The notes beneath the pieces were generated by a model that did not search any database, had not been told where the DNA came from, and was given only the letters and a program-made list of their open reading frames with translations. The translations under genes and the position numbers were made by a program. This document shows positions 7,740 through 16,833 of a stretch of DNA of 54,062 nt, piece by piece (the first letter of the stretch is position 1; every line of letters begins with the position of its first letter). The stretch is from contig SCPZ01000083.1 of NCBI GenBank assembly GCA_004299305.1, forward strand, positions 1 to 54,062, given 5' to 3'. The DNA is from Methylobacter sp. Its GTDB lineage: Bacteria > Pseudomonadota > Gammaproteobacteria > Methylococcales > Methylomonadaceae.

Positions 7740-8954
7740 ATGGCAGTAGGGCAGTGCAGTTTTCCGATCATGCATCCGGTACCGGGAATAACTTTGGGTA
7801 CAGCGAACGCAGGCATCAAGCAAACCGTCAGGGATGATATTTTGGTCGTGCAAATGGCCGAGCATTCAAGCTGCGCGGCGGTTTTCACCCAAAACGCCTT
7901 TTGTGCGGCGCCCGTGCATGTGGCTAAAGCCAACCTGGCGCATAATCCGCGCTGGTTGCTGATTAACTCAGGCAATGCCAATGCGGGTACCGGCGAACAG
8001 GGTATGCAGGATGCTTTAGCGACTTGCGCCGATCTTGCCGAAGTTGTTGATGGGCTTGCGACGCAGGTTCTGCCTTTTTCGACCGGTGTTATCGGTCAAC
8101 CGCTGCCGGTGGGCAAAATCAAAGCGGTCTTACGGGAAGCTGTAAGCAATCTGGATACAGACAACTGGGCCAAAGCGGCTCAGGCTATCATGACTACCGA
8201 TACCTTTGCCAAAGGCGTGTCCAAAGTCATCGAAATTGACGGTCAAACCATCACCATCAACGGCATATCCAAAGGCGCAGGCATGATCCAGCCCAATATG
8301 GCGACCATGCTCGGCTTTATGGCCACCGATGCGAAAATCGACCAAGCCCTGTTGCAGAACTGTTTGGCGCTGGCCGTTGAGCAATCGTTCAACCGCATCA
8401 CCGTGGACGGCGATACCTCGACTAATGACGCCTGCGTATTAATGGCGAGCGGTTGCTCAGCTGTTCCTGAAATCAAACAAGACAGCGAAAATTATAAGAT
8501 TTTTGCCGATGCGCTGATGACCGTTTGTAAACAACTGGCGGAAGCCATAATCAGGGACGGGGAGGGCGCAACCAAGTTGATGCGCATCGTGGTCGAGCAG
8601 GCCTTGACCGATGAGGAAGCGGTGCGAGTCGGCAAGACCATCGCCCATTCGCCGCTGGTGAAAACCGCTTTTTTCGCCAGTGATCCAAATTGGGGACGGA
8701 TACTGGCCGCAGTGGGGCGCGCCGGTGTCGAAGACATGGTGTTGGAAAACGTGCAGCTGTATCTGGATGATGTTTGCATCGTCAGGGACGGCGGCAGAGC
8801 CGACGACTACACCGAGGAAGCCGGGCAAAAGGTGATGAATCAGGAAGAAATCACGGTGACCGTCAAGCTGGGTCGAGGCTTGGCGGTACAGGAAGTATTA
8901 ACCTGCGATTTGTCTTATGAGTATGTGAAAATCAATGCGGAATATAGGACTTAG
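7740..8954 (+). CDS. argJ: Bifunctional ornithine acetyltransferase / N-acetylglutamate synthase
   Basis: 404 residues, the usual ArgJ length. It moves acetyl from N-acetylornithine to glutamate in the cyclic arginine pathway and can also use acetyl-CoA. The precursor self-cleaves at the conserved KGAGMIQPNMATMLGF: Thr189 of ATML becomes the nucleophile of the beta chain. Other marks are LLINSGNANAGTGEQG and DGDTSTNDACVLMASG, and SDPNWGRILAAVGRAG near the C-terminus. It is followed by a heptamer-repeat spacer and a Nudix gene on the same strand. Confidence 0.96.
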   Translation: MAVGQCSFPIMHPVPGITLGTANAGIKQTVRDDILVVQMAEHSSCAAVFTQNAFCAAPVHVAKANLAHNPRWLLINSGNANAGTGEQGMQDALATCADLAEVVDGLATQVLPFSTGVIGQPLPVGKIKAVLREAVSNLDTDNWAKAAQAIMTTDTFAKGVSKVIEIDGQTITINGISKGAGMIQPNMATMLGFMATDAKIDQALLQNCLALAVEQSFNRITVDGDTSTNDACVLMASGCSAVPEIKQDSENYKIFADALMTVCKQLAEAIIRDGEGATKLMRIVVEQALTDEEAVRVGKTIAHSPLVKTAFFASDPNWGRILAAVGRAGVEDMVLENVQLYLDDVCIVRDGGRADDYTEEAGQKVMNQEEITVTVKLGRGLAVQEVLTCDLSYEYVKINAEYRT

Positions 8955-8965
8955 GTACAAGGTGA

Positions 8966-9087
8966 AAGGTCCAAGGTCCAAGGTCCAAGGTCCAAGGTCC
9001 AAGGTTCAAGGTTCAAGGTCCAAGGTCCAAGGTCCAGGCAAGTATCCGCCTTTCACTTTGAACCTTGAACCTTGAACCTTGAACCTT
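8966..9087. repeat. Heptamer repeat array: ten AAGGTYC then four inverted GAACCTT
   Basis: From 8966 to 9035 there are ten unbroken 7-nt units: five AAGGTCC, two AAGGTTC, three AAGGTCC. After a 24-nt spacer, four GAACCTT units run from 9060 to 9087, the exact complement of AAGGTTC. The array can fold into a long hairpin filling the argJ/Nudix junction and ends 2 nt before the Nudix ATG. Related 7-nt-period arrays lie at 22069-22096 and 40055-40082. Likely a short-tandem-repeat element; effect on expression of the Nudix gene is possible but unproven. Confidence 0.9.
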
Positions 9088-9089
9088 AA

Positions 9090-10013
9090 ATGAACACACT
9101 CCAAGTCGCCGTAGGCGTAGTTAAAAACCCGGAAGGAAAAATCCTGATTTCCCTGCGCCATGCCGCTTTGCACCAGGGCGGCTTGTGGGAGTTCCCCGGC
9201 GGCAAGATTGAAGCATCGGAAACCGCAGAATTTGCGCTGGCCCGCGAACTCAAGGAAGAACTCAATGTAACCGTCACAGCGGCAACTCCGCTGATTACCG
9301 TCAAACACAAGTATCCAGACCGGCTCGTACAGCTAAATGTTTTTTTGGTCGAGCAGTTTTCGGGCGAAGTTAAAAGCTTGGAAGGCCAGCCGTTTAAATG
9401 GGTGGATTCGGACGAATTGGAGCGCTACACATTCCCCGCCGCCAACCAACCCATCATCACCGCCGCCCGACTGCCGCATTATTACGCGATTTTGGATGAC
9501 GCCGATGAAGCCTTGTTGCTGACCAATCTGCAAAAAATATTGAACCGGGGCGTCAAGCTGATTCAGGCCAGATTAAAAAAACTGCCGCCCGCTGCTGCGG
9601 CTGGATTTATCGAACAGGCTTACTCGCTATGCAAACAGCAACAGGCATTGCTGTTAATGAATTCCGCCGTTGATTGTCCAGTCGAAGCGGACGGCATCCA
9701 TTTGACCAGCCGTCACTTGATGGACTTGGTTGCGCGCCCTGAAAACATCAAGTGGCTGGCCGCATCATGTCATAACCTTGAGCAACTGCAACATGCGCAA
9801 AACATAGGCGTGGATTTTGTCGTGCTGGCCCCGGTGTTGGCAACGCAAACCCATCCGGGTGCCGAATCGCTGGGCTGGGAGCAATTCGCCGAACTGGTTG
9901 CCAATGTCAACCTGCCTGTTTATGCCCTAGGCGGTATGACCGAATCCAGTTTGACTGTTGCGCAGCAAAGCGGCGGCAGAGGAATAGCCGCGATCAGGGC
10001 GTTTTTGGATTAA
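9090..10013 (+). CDS. Nudix (MutT) hydrolase fused to a ThiE-like domain
   Basis: 307 residues. Residues 1-130 form a Nudix domain: GGLWEFPGGKIEASETAEFA followed by LARELKEELNV matches the GX5EX7REUXEEXGU box except for the terminal G, as in MutT, which removes 8-oxo-dGTP from the nucleotide pool. Residues about 140-307 resemble thiamine-phosphate synthase (NRGVKLIQARLK, then DGIHLTSRHLM, ASCHNLEQL, VLAPVLATQTHPG and YALGGM). This two-domain architecture is common in gammaproteobacteria, so the join is natural rather than a frameshift artefact. Whether the C-terminal domain is catalytic is not known. The start sits directly after the inverted heptamers, with no normal Shine-Dalgarno. Confidence 0.9.
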   Translation: MNTLQVAVGVVKNPEGKILISLRHAALHQGGLWEFPGGKIEASETAEFALARELKEELNVTVTAATPLITVKHKYPDRLVQLNVFLVEQFSGEVKSLEGQPFKWVDSDELERYTFPAANQPIITAARLPHYYAILDDADEALLLTNLQKILNRGVKLIQARLKKLPPAAAAGFIEQAYSLCKQQQALLLMNSAVDCPVEADGIHLTSRHLMDLVARPENIKWLAASCHNLEQLQHAQNIGVDFVVLAPVLATQTHPGAESLGWEQFAELVANVNLPVYALGGMTESSLTVAQQSGGRGIAAIRAFLD

Positions 10014-10021
10014 TTCGGGCT

Positions 10022-10819
10022 ATGCAGGTTTTTAAGTATCTCGAAAATATTAAAAATGGGAAGCCAATCAACTTTGATTGTTTTCGTGAGAAATTATCTT
10101 CGGAAGGATATGACGACCAAGCTATTTTGAAGATTTTTTCGACGCAAAAGATTTCCAAGTCGAGCCGTTATCAGGTCAGTATTATTGACCCAGAACGGTT
10201 TGCCCGGCTCCAGGCCGATTTTCCTGAGTATACGATAAGCAATAGAGTATCGGCGGCACAGGCCGGAGACAGTCATAAGCATCCGGTTAGCCAAGCGATG
10301 ATTATTCTCTGGCCGAGCCGACAAAGTCATCCGGTTGTTATCCTGAATGATGCGGGCGGGATAAAAGCGCCGGTCAAGTTGGGGGAGCGTTTGCTGATTA
10401 TTGAGAATCAGGAAAATTTTGTACAAAAAGACCGGACTTTAGCTTTTTTGCAATGCCAGTTTCCCGGTTTTAATGATCAAGCCTTGGATATTGCCTGGGG
10501 CTCCGGCAATGCGATTAGTAATCGCCTGAATAAAGCATTTTTCAATCACTATCAGCATGTCGATTGCCTGCTTGACCTGGATATGGGCGGGCTTACAACG
10601 TTTGCAAATATATGCGAACTAACCGTTCATCCCAGAATCAATTTTTTATTGCCGCCCTGTGCCGATGAGCAGTTAAAAAACTCAAAAATTAATTTACAAA
10701 ACGAACATTTGCCGGACTTGCGCAAATTTCATGAAAATCACCCGCTATTAAGGCCAGCTATTGAATTGATGGTCCGTCATAAAAAAATGCTGGAACAGGA
10801 AATATATTTACCGGATTAA
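10022..10819 (+). CDS. jetD: JetD/MksG-like TOPRIM nuclease of a Wadjet-type system
   Basis: 265 residues. In Wadjet/Mks systems JetD is the DNA-cleaving TOPRIM subunit that cuts small circular DNA extruded by the SMC partner. Here the TOPRIM-like core is visible: strand LLIIENQENF (Glu128, matching the VENxENF pattern of JetD) and later CLLDLDMGGLTT (Asp185-x-Asp187, metal ligands). The N-terminal about 110 residues would be the winged-helix/arm region. It is shorter than many type I JetD proteins. It lies 8 bases after the Nudix gene and 2 bases before the SMC gene. Identification rests on the TOPRIM residues plus context; system subtype not assigned. Confidence 0.75.
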   Translation: MQVFKYLENIKNGKPINFDCFREKLSSEGYDDQAILKIFSTQKISKSSRYQVSIIDPERFARLQADFPEYTISNRVSAAQAGDSHKHPVSQAMIILWPSRQSHPVVILNDAGGIKAPVKLGERLLIIENQENFVQKDRTLAFLQCQFPGFNDQALDIAWGSGNAISNRLNKAFFNHYQHVDCLLDLDMGGLTTFANICELTVHPRINFLLPPCADEQLKNSKINLQNEHLPDLRKFHENHPLLRPAIELMVRHKKMLEQEIYLPD

Positions 10820-10821
10820 TT

Positions 10822-13737
10822 ATGGAAAATTTAGAATTATTGAATCCCAAAATCGCCTATTCGGTGAAAAAGCTGATTGCGATTAACTCTATCAGCTATT
10901 GCTATACCGAGTTGCCGATCGATCGACATTGCGCCTTGTTCGGCCGCAACAATCTGGGCAAAACCTCGCTGTTGAATGCGTTGAAGCTGCATTTGTTTCC
11001 TGAAATCAGTTTTAATGACAGTAAGACTAAATTTGCGTTTAAATCGTCCAAGGGCGAGTTGTACTCCAGTGAAGACAGTTACAGTTATTATTTTCCCAGC
11101 GACAGCAGTTTCCTGGTTCTGGAAGCGGAAAATATCCACGGCCCTTTTTGCCTGATCCTGTTCAAATCGAACAGCAGTTTCGGTTATCAGCGGCTGGCAT
11201 TGCCTTGTGCTTACGACGAGATTCGCGCGCAGTTTTGGGATATTCATAATACGGAAGTCAACAACGGTCTGGGCAGTCCGGTGTCGGACTTGGGCATTCC
11301 GAAGATACATGCCTTGTATCAGCGCTATAAGGATGCCGGGGCGGTGATGCTGAAAACCAAAAAAGAAATCAAGGAAAAGCTGTTCAGCCACAACCCGATG
11401 CAGAAAGTAAAAGGCCGTTATTGTTTGGTGCCGTTAAAAGAAGGTGGGATGGAGCGTGAACTGAGCGCTTTTCGCCAGCTGATGAATTTTACTTTTGAAA
11501 TTGCCAAAACCGATACCAAAGGCCTGAGCGAGACCTTCGCCACTATTATTGAAAGCGGTAAGATCAATACCCAGGATAAGCTGCATCAGGATTTGCAGAC
11601 GATCCTCGACGAGTACAACGAGTTGCGCCGGACTCAGGATAAACTAAAAGCCATAGCGAATTATCGTGACGACTTTCAGCAGTTGAGCGCCCTGTATCAG
11701 GGCCGGAACGAACAGCAACAGCGTTTTTCCGCTACCTTTCAGGCTTATTTCAAATGCTTGGATAAGACCGAAAAGCAGATGCGTCGGCAAGTCGGACAAG
11801 TTGAGCCTGAAGTTAAACGCTTATTTGAAGCCCAGCAGCAGCTCGAGAAAAAATCGATAGAACAGCAAAATAAGGGCAGCGAGTACACGGGGCAACTGAA
11901 GGCTTTGCATAAAGACCTGGCTAAATTCAGGCTGCAAATCGAGCATTTCCAAAAGATTCAGCACCAATATTCCGAGGCTGCGATTGCTGAGCTCAGGAAT
12001 ATCTTGCAGGACAAGCGGGATGAACTGGATGAAAGAATTAGTCATCTTGAAGATAGTCGGAAAGCCAATGAAACCTTGGCTGCCAAAGTCGCGTTGAAAA
12101 ACAGTAATATCGCCGATCGGGATAAGAAAAAGCAGGCGCTGGAACACTACGATAAATTACTGACCAGCCGGATTGACGACCATAGCGCTACGGTGCTGAG
12201 AAATCTCAACCAGCATTTTGCCGAGGTTATCGTTGATGTCGATGATAGCCAAACAGCAACTATTCAGCGTTTTGCACACCTGTTCAGTATTGGGCCGACA
12301 GGTTTAAGCTTTCTCGGCGAGCCATTTAGCAAGGAGCCGATAAAATCATCGCAACAACTTAAGGAGCAGTTGCAACAGGAACTGGACAAGTTAGATAAAG
12401 CTATCCAACAGCTGGATCATGAGGTTATTGAGCTGAAAAAAATCGCTTCAGCCTCCGGCGAATACCAAAAGCAACAGTGCCAGGAAGCTAACAAGGAAAG
12501 GGAAAAAGTTCAGAACGAGTTGAAGGTAGTCAATGCTGTCGAAACCACCGAACAACAAAGACAGGTTAAAGAGGCCGAGATCGAAGACATAGAGAACGCA
12601 CAACGGCAACTTGTTAAACAGCTGGACGAAACTCAAGGTTTTCTGGAGCAAAACCGTAACGATCATGCGGCGGCTAAAGAGAACCTGGCGTTTTTGAGCC
12701 AGCAACTAAAGGATGCGGCTTATCTTTTGCAACGCCTGCAAAGCCTGAAACCCGACGACCTGAATGCAACGCTTGAAATCCAAGAGCTTGATGGCGTTTC
12801 ATTCAGCGATTTGAAAGAGCTGGAAGGCGACCAGGCCAAACTGAATCATCTAAAACAAAGCCTGGATGAAAAAATTAATGAATTTGTCCGCTGCGGCCAT
12901 TTTTCCGTACCCGTTGAAATAGCCTACAGCAGCTACAGTAACGAGCAGCAAAGCGTTATTTTGGATGCGCTAAACAATACGTTTGTCGCATTGCCCGATC
13001 AATTGGACACCTTGCAAAGCCGCATCATCGAACATAATAAAATGACCGGTGCCAAGATTAGCGAACTGACCGGCAATCGCAGTCATATCCGCGCTTTCAT
13101 CAACAAGGTTAATAAACAATTTGAGAACTACAGTATTTCCAACCTGAAGGACATACGGGTCGAAATTGAGCTGGACCATCGTTTCGAAGAGCTGGTTAAT
13201 GAGCTGGATCGGACTAACCTGAACACGACCGACATTCACGACGACGGCTTATATCAGCGGCTGAATCAATTCTGCGAGGATTTTTTTATCGGTGGGCGCG
13301 GTAACCGCATCCTGGAAATGAGCAAAATCATTACCAACGTCAAATACAGTTATAAAAAAGAACATCAGGACAAGCGCGAACAAAAAGACCAAAGCACCGG
13401 AACCAATGCGCTGATCAATTGCACGTTGTTGACTATTTTGCTCAGCGATTTGTTGGCGCAGGACAGCGAGCTGACCTTGCCGGTTATTTTTGACGAGTTT
13501 ACCGCGCTTGATGAATACAATCAGCGCACCGCGATTCAGGCGGCAACCAAACATGGCTTTGCGTTGTTTTGCGCTTCGCCAACGGTAACCGCTGAAGTGG
13601 TTGCCGTTGTCGATTACTATATTACGCTTGATGATTTCCATGCCAACACCATTTACGACGCCGGCGGCGAACGTGATGTGGTGTTCCATCATTTTTGGGA
13701 GCGGCTTTATGAAGTGACGGAGCCGCAAGCCTTATGA
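10822..13737 (+). CDS. jetC: JetC/MksB-like SMC ATPase (MukB-type) of a Wadjet system
   Basis: 971 residues. An SMC-like ATPase: Walker A FGRNNLGKTSLLNALKL at about 40-56, long coiled-coil arms from about 240 to 800 rich in Gln/Glu/Lys, a hinge-like non-coil part near 440-510, and Walker B VIFDEFTALDEYN at 888-900 (Asp891, Glu892). In Wadjet the dimer of such subunits extrudes DNA loops and senses small circles. At under 1,000 residues it is clearly smaller than MukB (about 1,480), as expected for JetC/MksB. Its stop overlaps the next start (ATGA). Confidence 0.88.
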   Translation: MENLELLNPKIAYSVKKLIAINSISYCYTELPIDRHCALFGRNNLGKTSLLNALKLHLFPEISFNDSKTKFAFKSSKGELYSSEDSYSYYFPSDSSFLVLEAENIHGPFCLILFKSNSSFGYQRLALPCAYDEIRAQFWDIHNTEVNNGLGSPVSDLGIPKIHALYQRYKDAGAVMLKTKKEIKEKLFSHNPMQKVKGRYCLVPLKEGGMERELSAFRQLMNFTFEIAKTDTKGLSETFATIIESGKINTQDKLHQDLQTILDEYNELRRTQDKLKAIANYRDDFQQLSALYQGRNEQQQRFSATFQAYFKCLDKTEKQMRRQVGQVEPEVKRLFEAQQQLEKKSIEQQNKGSEYTGQLKALHKDLAKFRLQIEHFQKIQHQYSEAAIAELRNILQDKRDELDERISHLEDSRKANETLAAKVALKNSNIADRDKKKQALEHYDKLLTSRIDDHSATVLRNLNQHFAEVIVDVDDSQTATIQRFAHLFSIGPTGLSFLGEPFSKEPIKSSQQLKEQLQQELDKLDKAIQQLDHEVIELKKIASASGEYQKQQCQEANKEREKVQNELKVVNAVETTEQQRQVKEAEIEDIENAQRQLVKQLDETQGFLEQNRNDHAAAKENLAFLSQQLKDAAYLLQRLQSLKPDDLNATLEIQELDGVSFSDLKELEGDQAKLNHLKQSLDEKINEFVRCGHFSVPVEIAYSSYSNEQQSVILDALNNTFVALPDQLDTLQSRIIEHNKMTGAKISELTGNRSHIRAFINKVNKQFENYSISNLKDIRVEIELDHRFEELVNELDRTNLNTTDIHDDGLYQRLNQFCEDFFIGGRGNRILEMSKIITNVKYSYKKEHQDKREQKDQSTGTNALINCTLLTILLSDLLAQDSELTLPVIFDEFTALDEYNQRTAIQAATKHGFALFCASPTVTAEVVAVVDYYITLDDFHANTIYDAGGERDVVFHHFWERLYEVTEPQAL

Positions 13738-15116
13738 ATGTCGCTTTAGACCGGACACTGATTCTGCTGATCGAACATAAGGATATGATGTTCCAGCTGA
13801 TTGATTACATGGACCAAAATCAACGCAAAGATTTACCCACCGAGGTGTTTTTCAATAGTATCCGCGCCAAGCTGGAAAATATAAACAGCAAGAAAGAAAC
13901 CGATCGGCTTAACGATGCTTTTGATTTGGGTAACCTGGTCAAGACGGGGATTGTCTCCGAGTTTAATAAATCGCGCGGTACGATTGCTTTTCAACCGGCG
14001 GTGCTGGATATTTTTCGTTTGTTTGACAAGGAGCGGGTGCGCGGCTTGCGCAGTGCGGACTTGGAAAATATCCGCGTACAGCTGGAAAATGTCTATAGGC
14101 AGCTTGAGGCTTTAAGTTTTGCCGATGACAATATCGCCTTTCTTGAGCAGCACGATCATCTGTTTGATTTATTGCGTAGGATTAACAGCCAGATCCAAAA
14201 CAATACCGATCATTTGCAGCATGAGGCCGACCGCTTGTCCCAGCGATTGGATCATGACCAGGCGCTATTGTCTTTGCATGAATCCCGGCAGCACCGGGAA
14301 ATTCTGGCGCAGGTGAAAAATATTTACGATCGGGAGATTATTCCTACTTTAGAGTTTCTTAACGCCAGGGAATACAGCAAAACCAAGGCGCCGCTGGCTG
14401 TGATTGATGATATTAGTCGGCTTTACGATATGCGCGGTTATGAAGACGACAGCTATTATATTGACCAATATAAACTGTCGATACTCAGTCATTACAAAGC
14501 GCTGGAAAAGGTTAAACAAGCCCTGCAGCGCTATCTGCATCAGGAGCGGCATCATAGGCTGACCTATAATGCGATTGAGCAGGCTTATTTGGATTTACAG
14601 GCCTTGGCGCAAAGCACTTTTACCGAAAGCCTGAAAGAAAAATACATATTTAAATCACTGGATGCAAAAACGCTTTATTTTTATGGGCTTAAAACGCATT
14701 CTGCCGGACAGGAAGCGCGCATCGAATGGCATGACCGTAATCATCTGATTTACTTTAACGAATACCTGATAAACCAGAACGCGCGTAAACGCAGCGACAG
14801 CTCGGCCCAGATCAAGACCTTTGATAATAAGCAGCAGAGCGATCGGCACAATGCCGTCAAGCGGCGCATCGAACAGTTGGTCGAGGGCTTCGATATTAAA
14901 CCGCCGGTCGATGATTTATATGTGGTTATGCATAATTTGCTGGCGGAACAATTGCAACAGGATTATCAGCTGAATTATTTACTGTACGGCGTAAGCTGTT
15001 TTAAACAACGGTACGGCAAAAAATTTAAGGTGCAGGTGAGCTTTACCCGGCCTCAGCAGCGTATTCGTCATCAAAATCAAGTGCTGGAATATAACAAACG
15101 CGAATTTATTTTATGA
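13734..15116 (+). CDS. jetA: JetA/MksF-like kleisin of a Wadjet system
   Basis: 460 residues. Mostly helical, starting with a winged-helix-like domain (LILLIEHKDMMFQLIDYM, then VKTGIVSEFNKSRGTIAFQP). A coiled middle part follows (YRQLEALSFADDNIAF, LQHEADRLSQRLDHDQALL) and then a C-terminal globular domain. This is the MukF-like kleisin arrangement that bridges SMC heads. Assignment is mainly from its position between the SMC and MukE-like genes, both joined by ATGA overlaps. I see no catalytic motif and would not expect one. Confidence 0.75.
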   Translation: MNVALDRTLILLIEHKDMMFQLIDYMDQNQRKDLPTEVFFNSIRAKLENINSKKETDRLNDAFDLGNLVKTGIVSEFNKSRGTIAFQPAVLDIFRLFDKERVRGLRSADLENIRVQLENVYRQLEALSFADDNIAFLEQHDHLFDLLRRINSQIQNNTDHLQHEADRLSQRLDHDQALLSLHESRQHREILAQVKNIYDREIIPTLEFLNAREYSKTKAPLAVIDDISRLYDMRGYEDDSYYIDQYKLSILSHYKALEKVKQALQRYLHQERHHRLTYNAIEQAYLDLQALAQSTFTESLKEKYIFKSLDAKTLYFYGLKTHSAGQEARIEWHDRNHLIYFNEYLINQNARKRSDSSAQIKTFDNKQQSDRHNAVKRRIEQLVEGFDIKPPVDDLYVVMHNLLAEQLQQDYQLNYLLYGVSCFKQRYGKKFKVQVSFTRPQQRIRHQNQVLEYNKREFIL

Positions 15117-15652
15117 TTAGTAACGAACTCAGCCAAACCATTTACAACGATCTGGTTAAAGGCAAAACTATTAACAAACACAGCTATAGCCTTAAAACCA
15201 ACGAGTTGGAAGAGAACCCGCTGTATAACGAAATATTTATCAACTTCGATGAATATAAGCAGCTGTATCAGCGCATCAATTTTGACTTGGCGCATAAAAA
15301 CAGCAGCTTTTTTTTCATCCGCGAAATGAGCGGCGGGGATGCGAACGAGGTGACCATTAAGATTCAAGCCTTACTGATTATTATCGGACGTATCGTTACT
15401 GAAAAAGGCTATCTGTTTGACGTGCTGACCGATCATCGTGTCGGTATCGGCTTGGAAGACCTTTCGGCGGCTATGTCGGAAGAACGCTATATCGATATTC
15501 TGCATACTTGTAAATTATGTGTGTCGCGCGGCATTGAAGAAGAAATCAATAATCATCTCATTGCCCGAAGCATTATGTTTAAAAACAGCCGTGGGCATTA
15601 TGTGTTGAGCGATGCCGGGATTGCTTTTTTTAACGAACTAACTGAGTTTTAA
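15113..15652 (+). CDS. jetB: JetB/MksE-like KITE subunit of a Wadjet system
   Basis: 179 residues. A small winged-helix (KITE-type) protein: the segment NSSFFFIREMSGGDANEVTIKIQALLI, here given only as a region at about 63-88, followed by IGRIVTEKGYLFDVLTD is typical of MukE/JetB proteins that bind the kleisin. The late stretch NSRGHYVLSDAGIAFFNEL reads like the last beta-wing. ATG overlaps the kleisin stop (ATGA). It is the last gene of the four-gene unit; a hairpin covers its stop codon. Confidence 0.75.
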   Translation: MISNELSQTIYNDLVKGKTINKHSYSLKTNELEENPLYNEIFINFDEYKQLYQRINFDLAHKNSSFFFIREMSGGDANEVTIKIQALLIIIGRIVTEKGYLFDVLTDHRVGIGLEDLSAAMSEERYIDILHTCKLCVSRGIEEEINNHLIARSIMFKNSRGHYVLSDAGIAFFNELTEF

Positions 15653-15677
15653 CCTGTTTTTTTAAGTTACAGGTTAA
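15649..15677 (+). terminator. Possible terminator hairpin after the Wadjet operon
   Basis: TTAACCTGT at 15649-15657 pairs with ACAGGTTAA at 15669-15677. The stem overlaps the jetB stop. The loop is T-rich, but only a short AT stretch follows, so intrinsic termination would be weak. Confidence 0.4.
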
Positions 15678-15813
15678 ATTTAGAAGAACCGGTTATCAGT
15701 GGAATCGCGAAGGCTTTCGGCTGTTATGTCAAATTTTTCAAATAAAGATAACCGATTTGGCGCAGCAAGGTGCGCCGAGTATCACTATTTCCAAATAATA
15801 AGGAGACATTTCT

Positions 15814-16803
15814 TTGACAGATACTATCGATAACAATATGGTCATGAAGTGCGTGGCCTATCAAAACGGCGTCAGTATCGGCGACGTGACCATTGAAGAT
15901 ATTAGCGAGGTCTTAAAGCAGGAGCACACTTTTGTCTGGCTGGGTTTACGCGAAGCGAACAGTGAGTTGCTCGCCAAAATCCAGCAGGAATTCGGGTTGC
16001 ATGACTTGGCTGTCGAGGATGCCTGTGCGGCGCATCAGCGTCCGAAAATCGAGGAATACGGAGAATCGCTGTTCATGGTGTTGCATACTGCCCATCTTGC
16101 GGAAGATCGGGTCGAGTTTGGCGAGACCCATGTTTTTCTCGGGCCGCGTTTCTTGGTGACGGTCAGGCACGGCGCTTCACGCAGTCACAACAAGGTCAGG
16201 GAGCGTTGCGAAGCTATGCCGCAACAATTGGCCAAAGGGCCGGGGTTTGCGTTGTATTCGATCATGGATTTTATCGTCGATAACTATGTGCCGGTTATCG
16301 ACGGATTGCAGGAACGGTTCGATGTGTTGGAGTTGGCAATTTTTCAATACCGGCCTAGTCGGCAGACCATAGAAGGCCTTTATGAGCTGAAGCGGGAGTT
16401 GTTGCAGCTGGAAGGCGCCATTAACCCGGTCATTGATATTTGCAACGAACTGATGCGCTTCCATAGTGGAATGATTCCCAAAGAGGTGCAGGTGTATTTT
16501 CGCGATATTGCCGATCATATCAAGCGTATTGATCAGGCGATACACGGTATGCGCGAGATGCTGGTTGCGGCGATGCAGGTGCATCTGACCTTTGAAACGG
16601 TGCGGCAGAATGAAGTCGTCAAACGCTTGGCCGGATGGGGAGCGATTCTGGCGATACCTACTATGGTATTTAGCTGGTATGGAATGAATTTCAGGCACAT
16701 GCCTGAGCTGGATTGGGAGTACAGCTATCCGGTGGTGGTCGGAGGCGTGATGTTGGGCAGTCTGCTGTTGTATTTGCGCTTGAAAAAGTCCGGGTGGCTG
16801 TGA
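15814..16803 (+). CDS. corA: CorA-family magnesium/cobalt transporter
   Basis: 329 residues. A cytosolic N-terminal funnel domain with KVRERC and long helices, then two C-terminal membrane helices. The pore signature YGMNFRHMPE (Gly290-Met291-Asn292) lies between them, and the chain ends in a short basic tail after SLLLYLRLKKSGWL. It moves Mg2+ (or Co2+/Ni2+) inward. The start is a TTG at 15814, chosen because AAGGAG sits 8 nt before it and it supplies the normal N-terminus; the first ATG is 24 bases downstream. It is monocistronic. Confidence 0.93.
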   Translation: MTDTIDNNMVMKCVAYQNGVSIGDVTIEDISEVLKQEHTFVWLGLREANSELLAKIQQEFGLHDLAVEDACAAHQRPKIEEYGESLFMVLHTAHLAEDRVEFGETHVFLGPRFLVTVRHGASRSHNKVRERCEAMPQQLAKGPGFALYSIMDFIVDNYVPVIDGLQERFDVLELAIFQYRPSRQTIEGLYELKRELLQLEGAINPVIDICNELMRFHSGMIPKEVQVYFRDIADHIKRIDQAIHGMREMLVAAMQVHLTFETVRQNEVVKRLAGWGAILAIPTMVFSWYGMNFRHMPELDWEYSYPVVVGGVMLGSLLLYLRLKKSGWL

Positions 16804-16833
16804 TAAATCCTGCGAGGCGGTTGTTTCCGGTAG

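Noticed and set aside
8966-9087. CRISPR array
   Set aside because: The units are contiguous 7-mers without spacers and there are no cas genes.
9090-10013. Nudix-ThiE as an artefactual gene fusion
   Set aside because: The reading frame is continuous and this two-domain architecture is a known gammaproteobacterial protein.
10822-13737. MukB or RecN/SbcC-type repair protein
   Set aside because: Size, flanking kleisin- and KITE-like genes and the TOPRIM gene fit JetC/MksB better.
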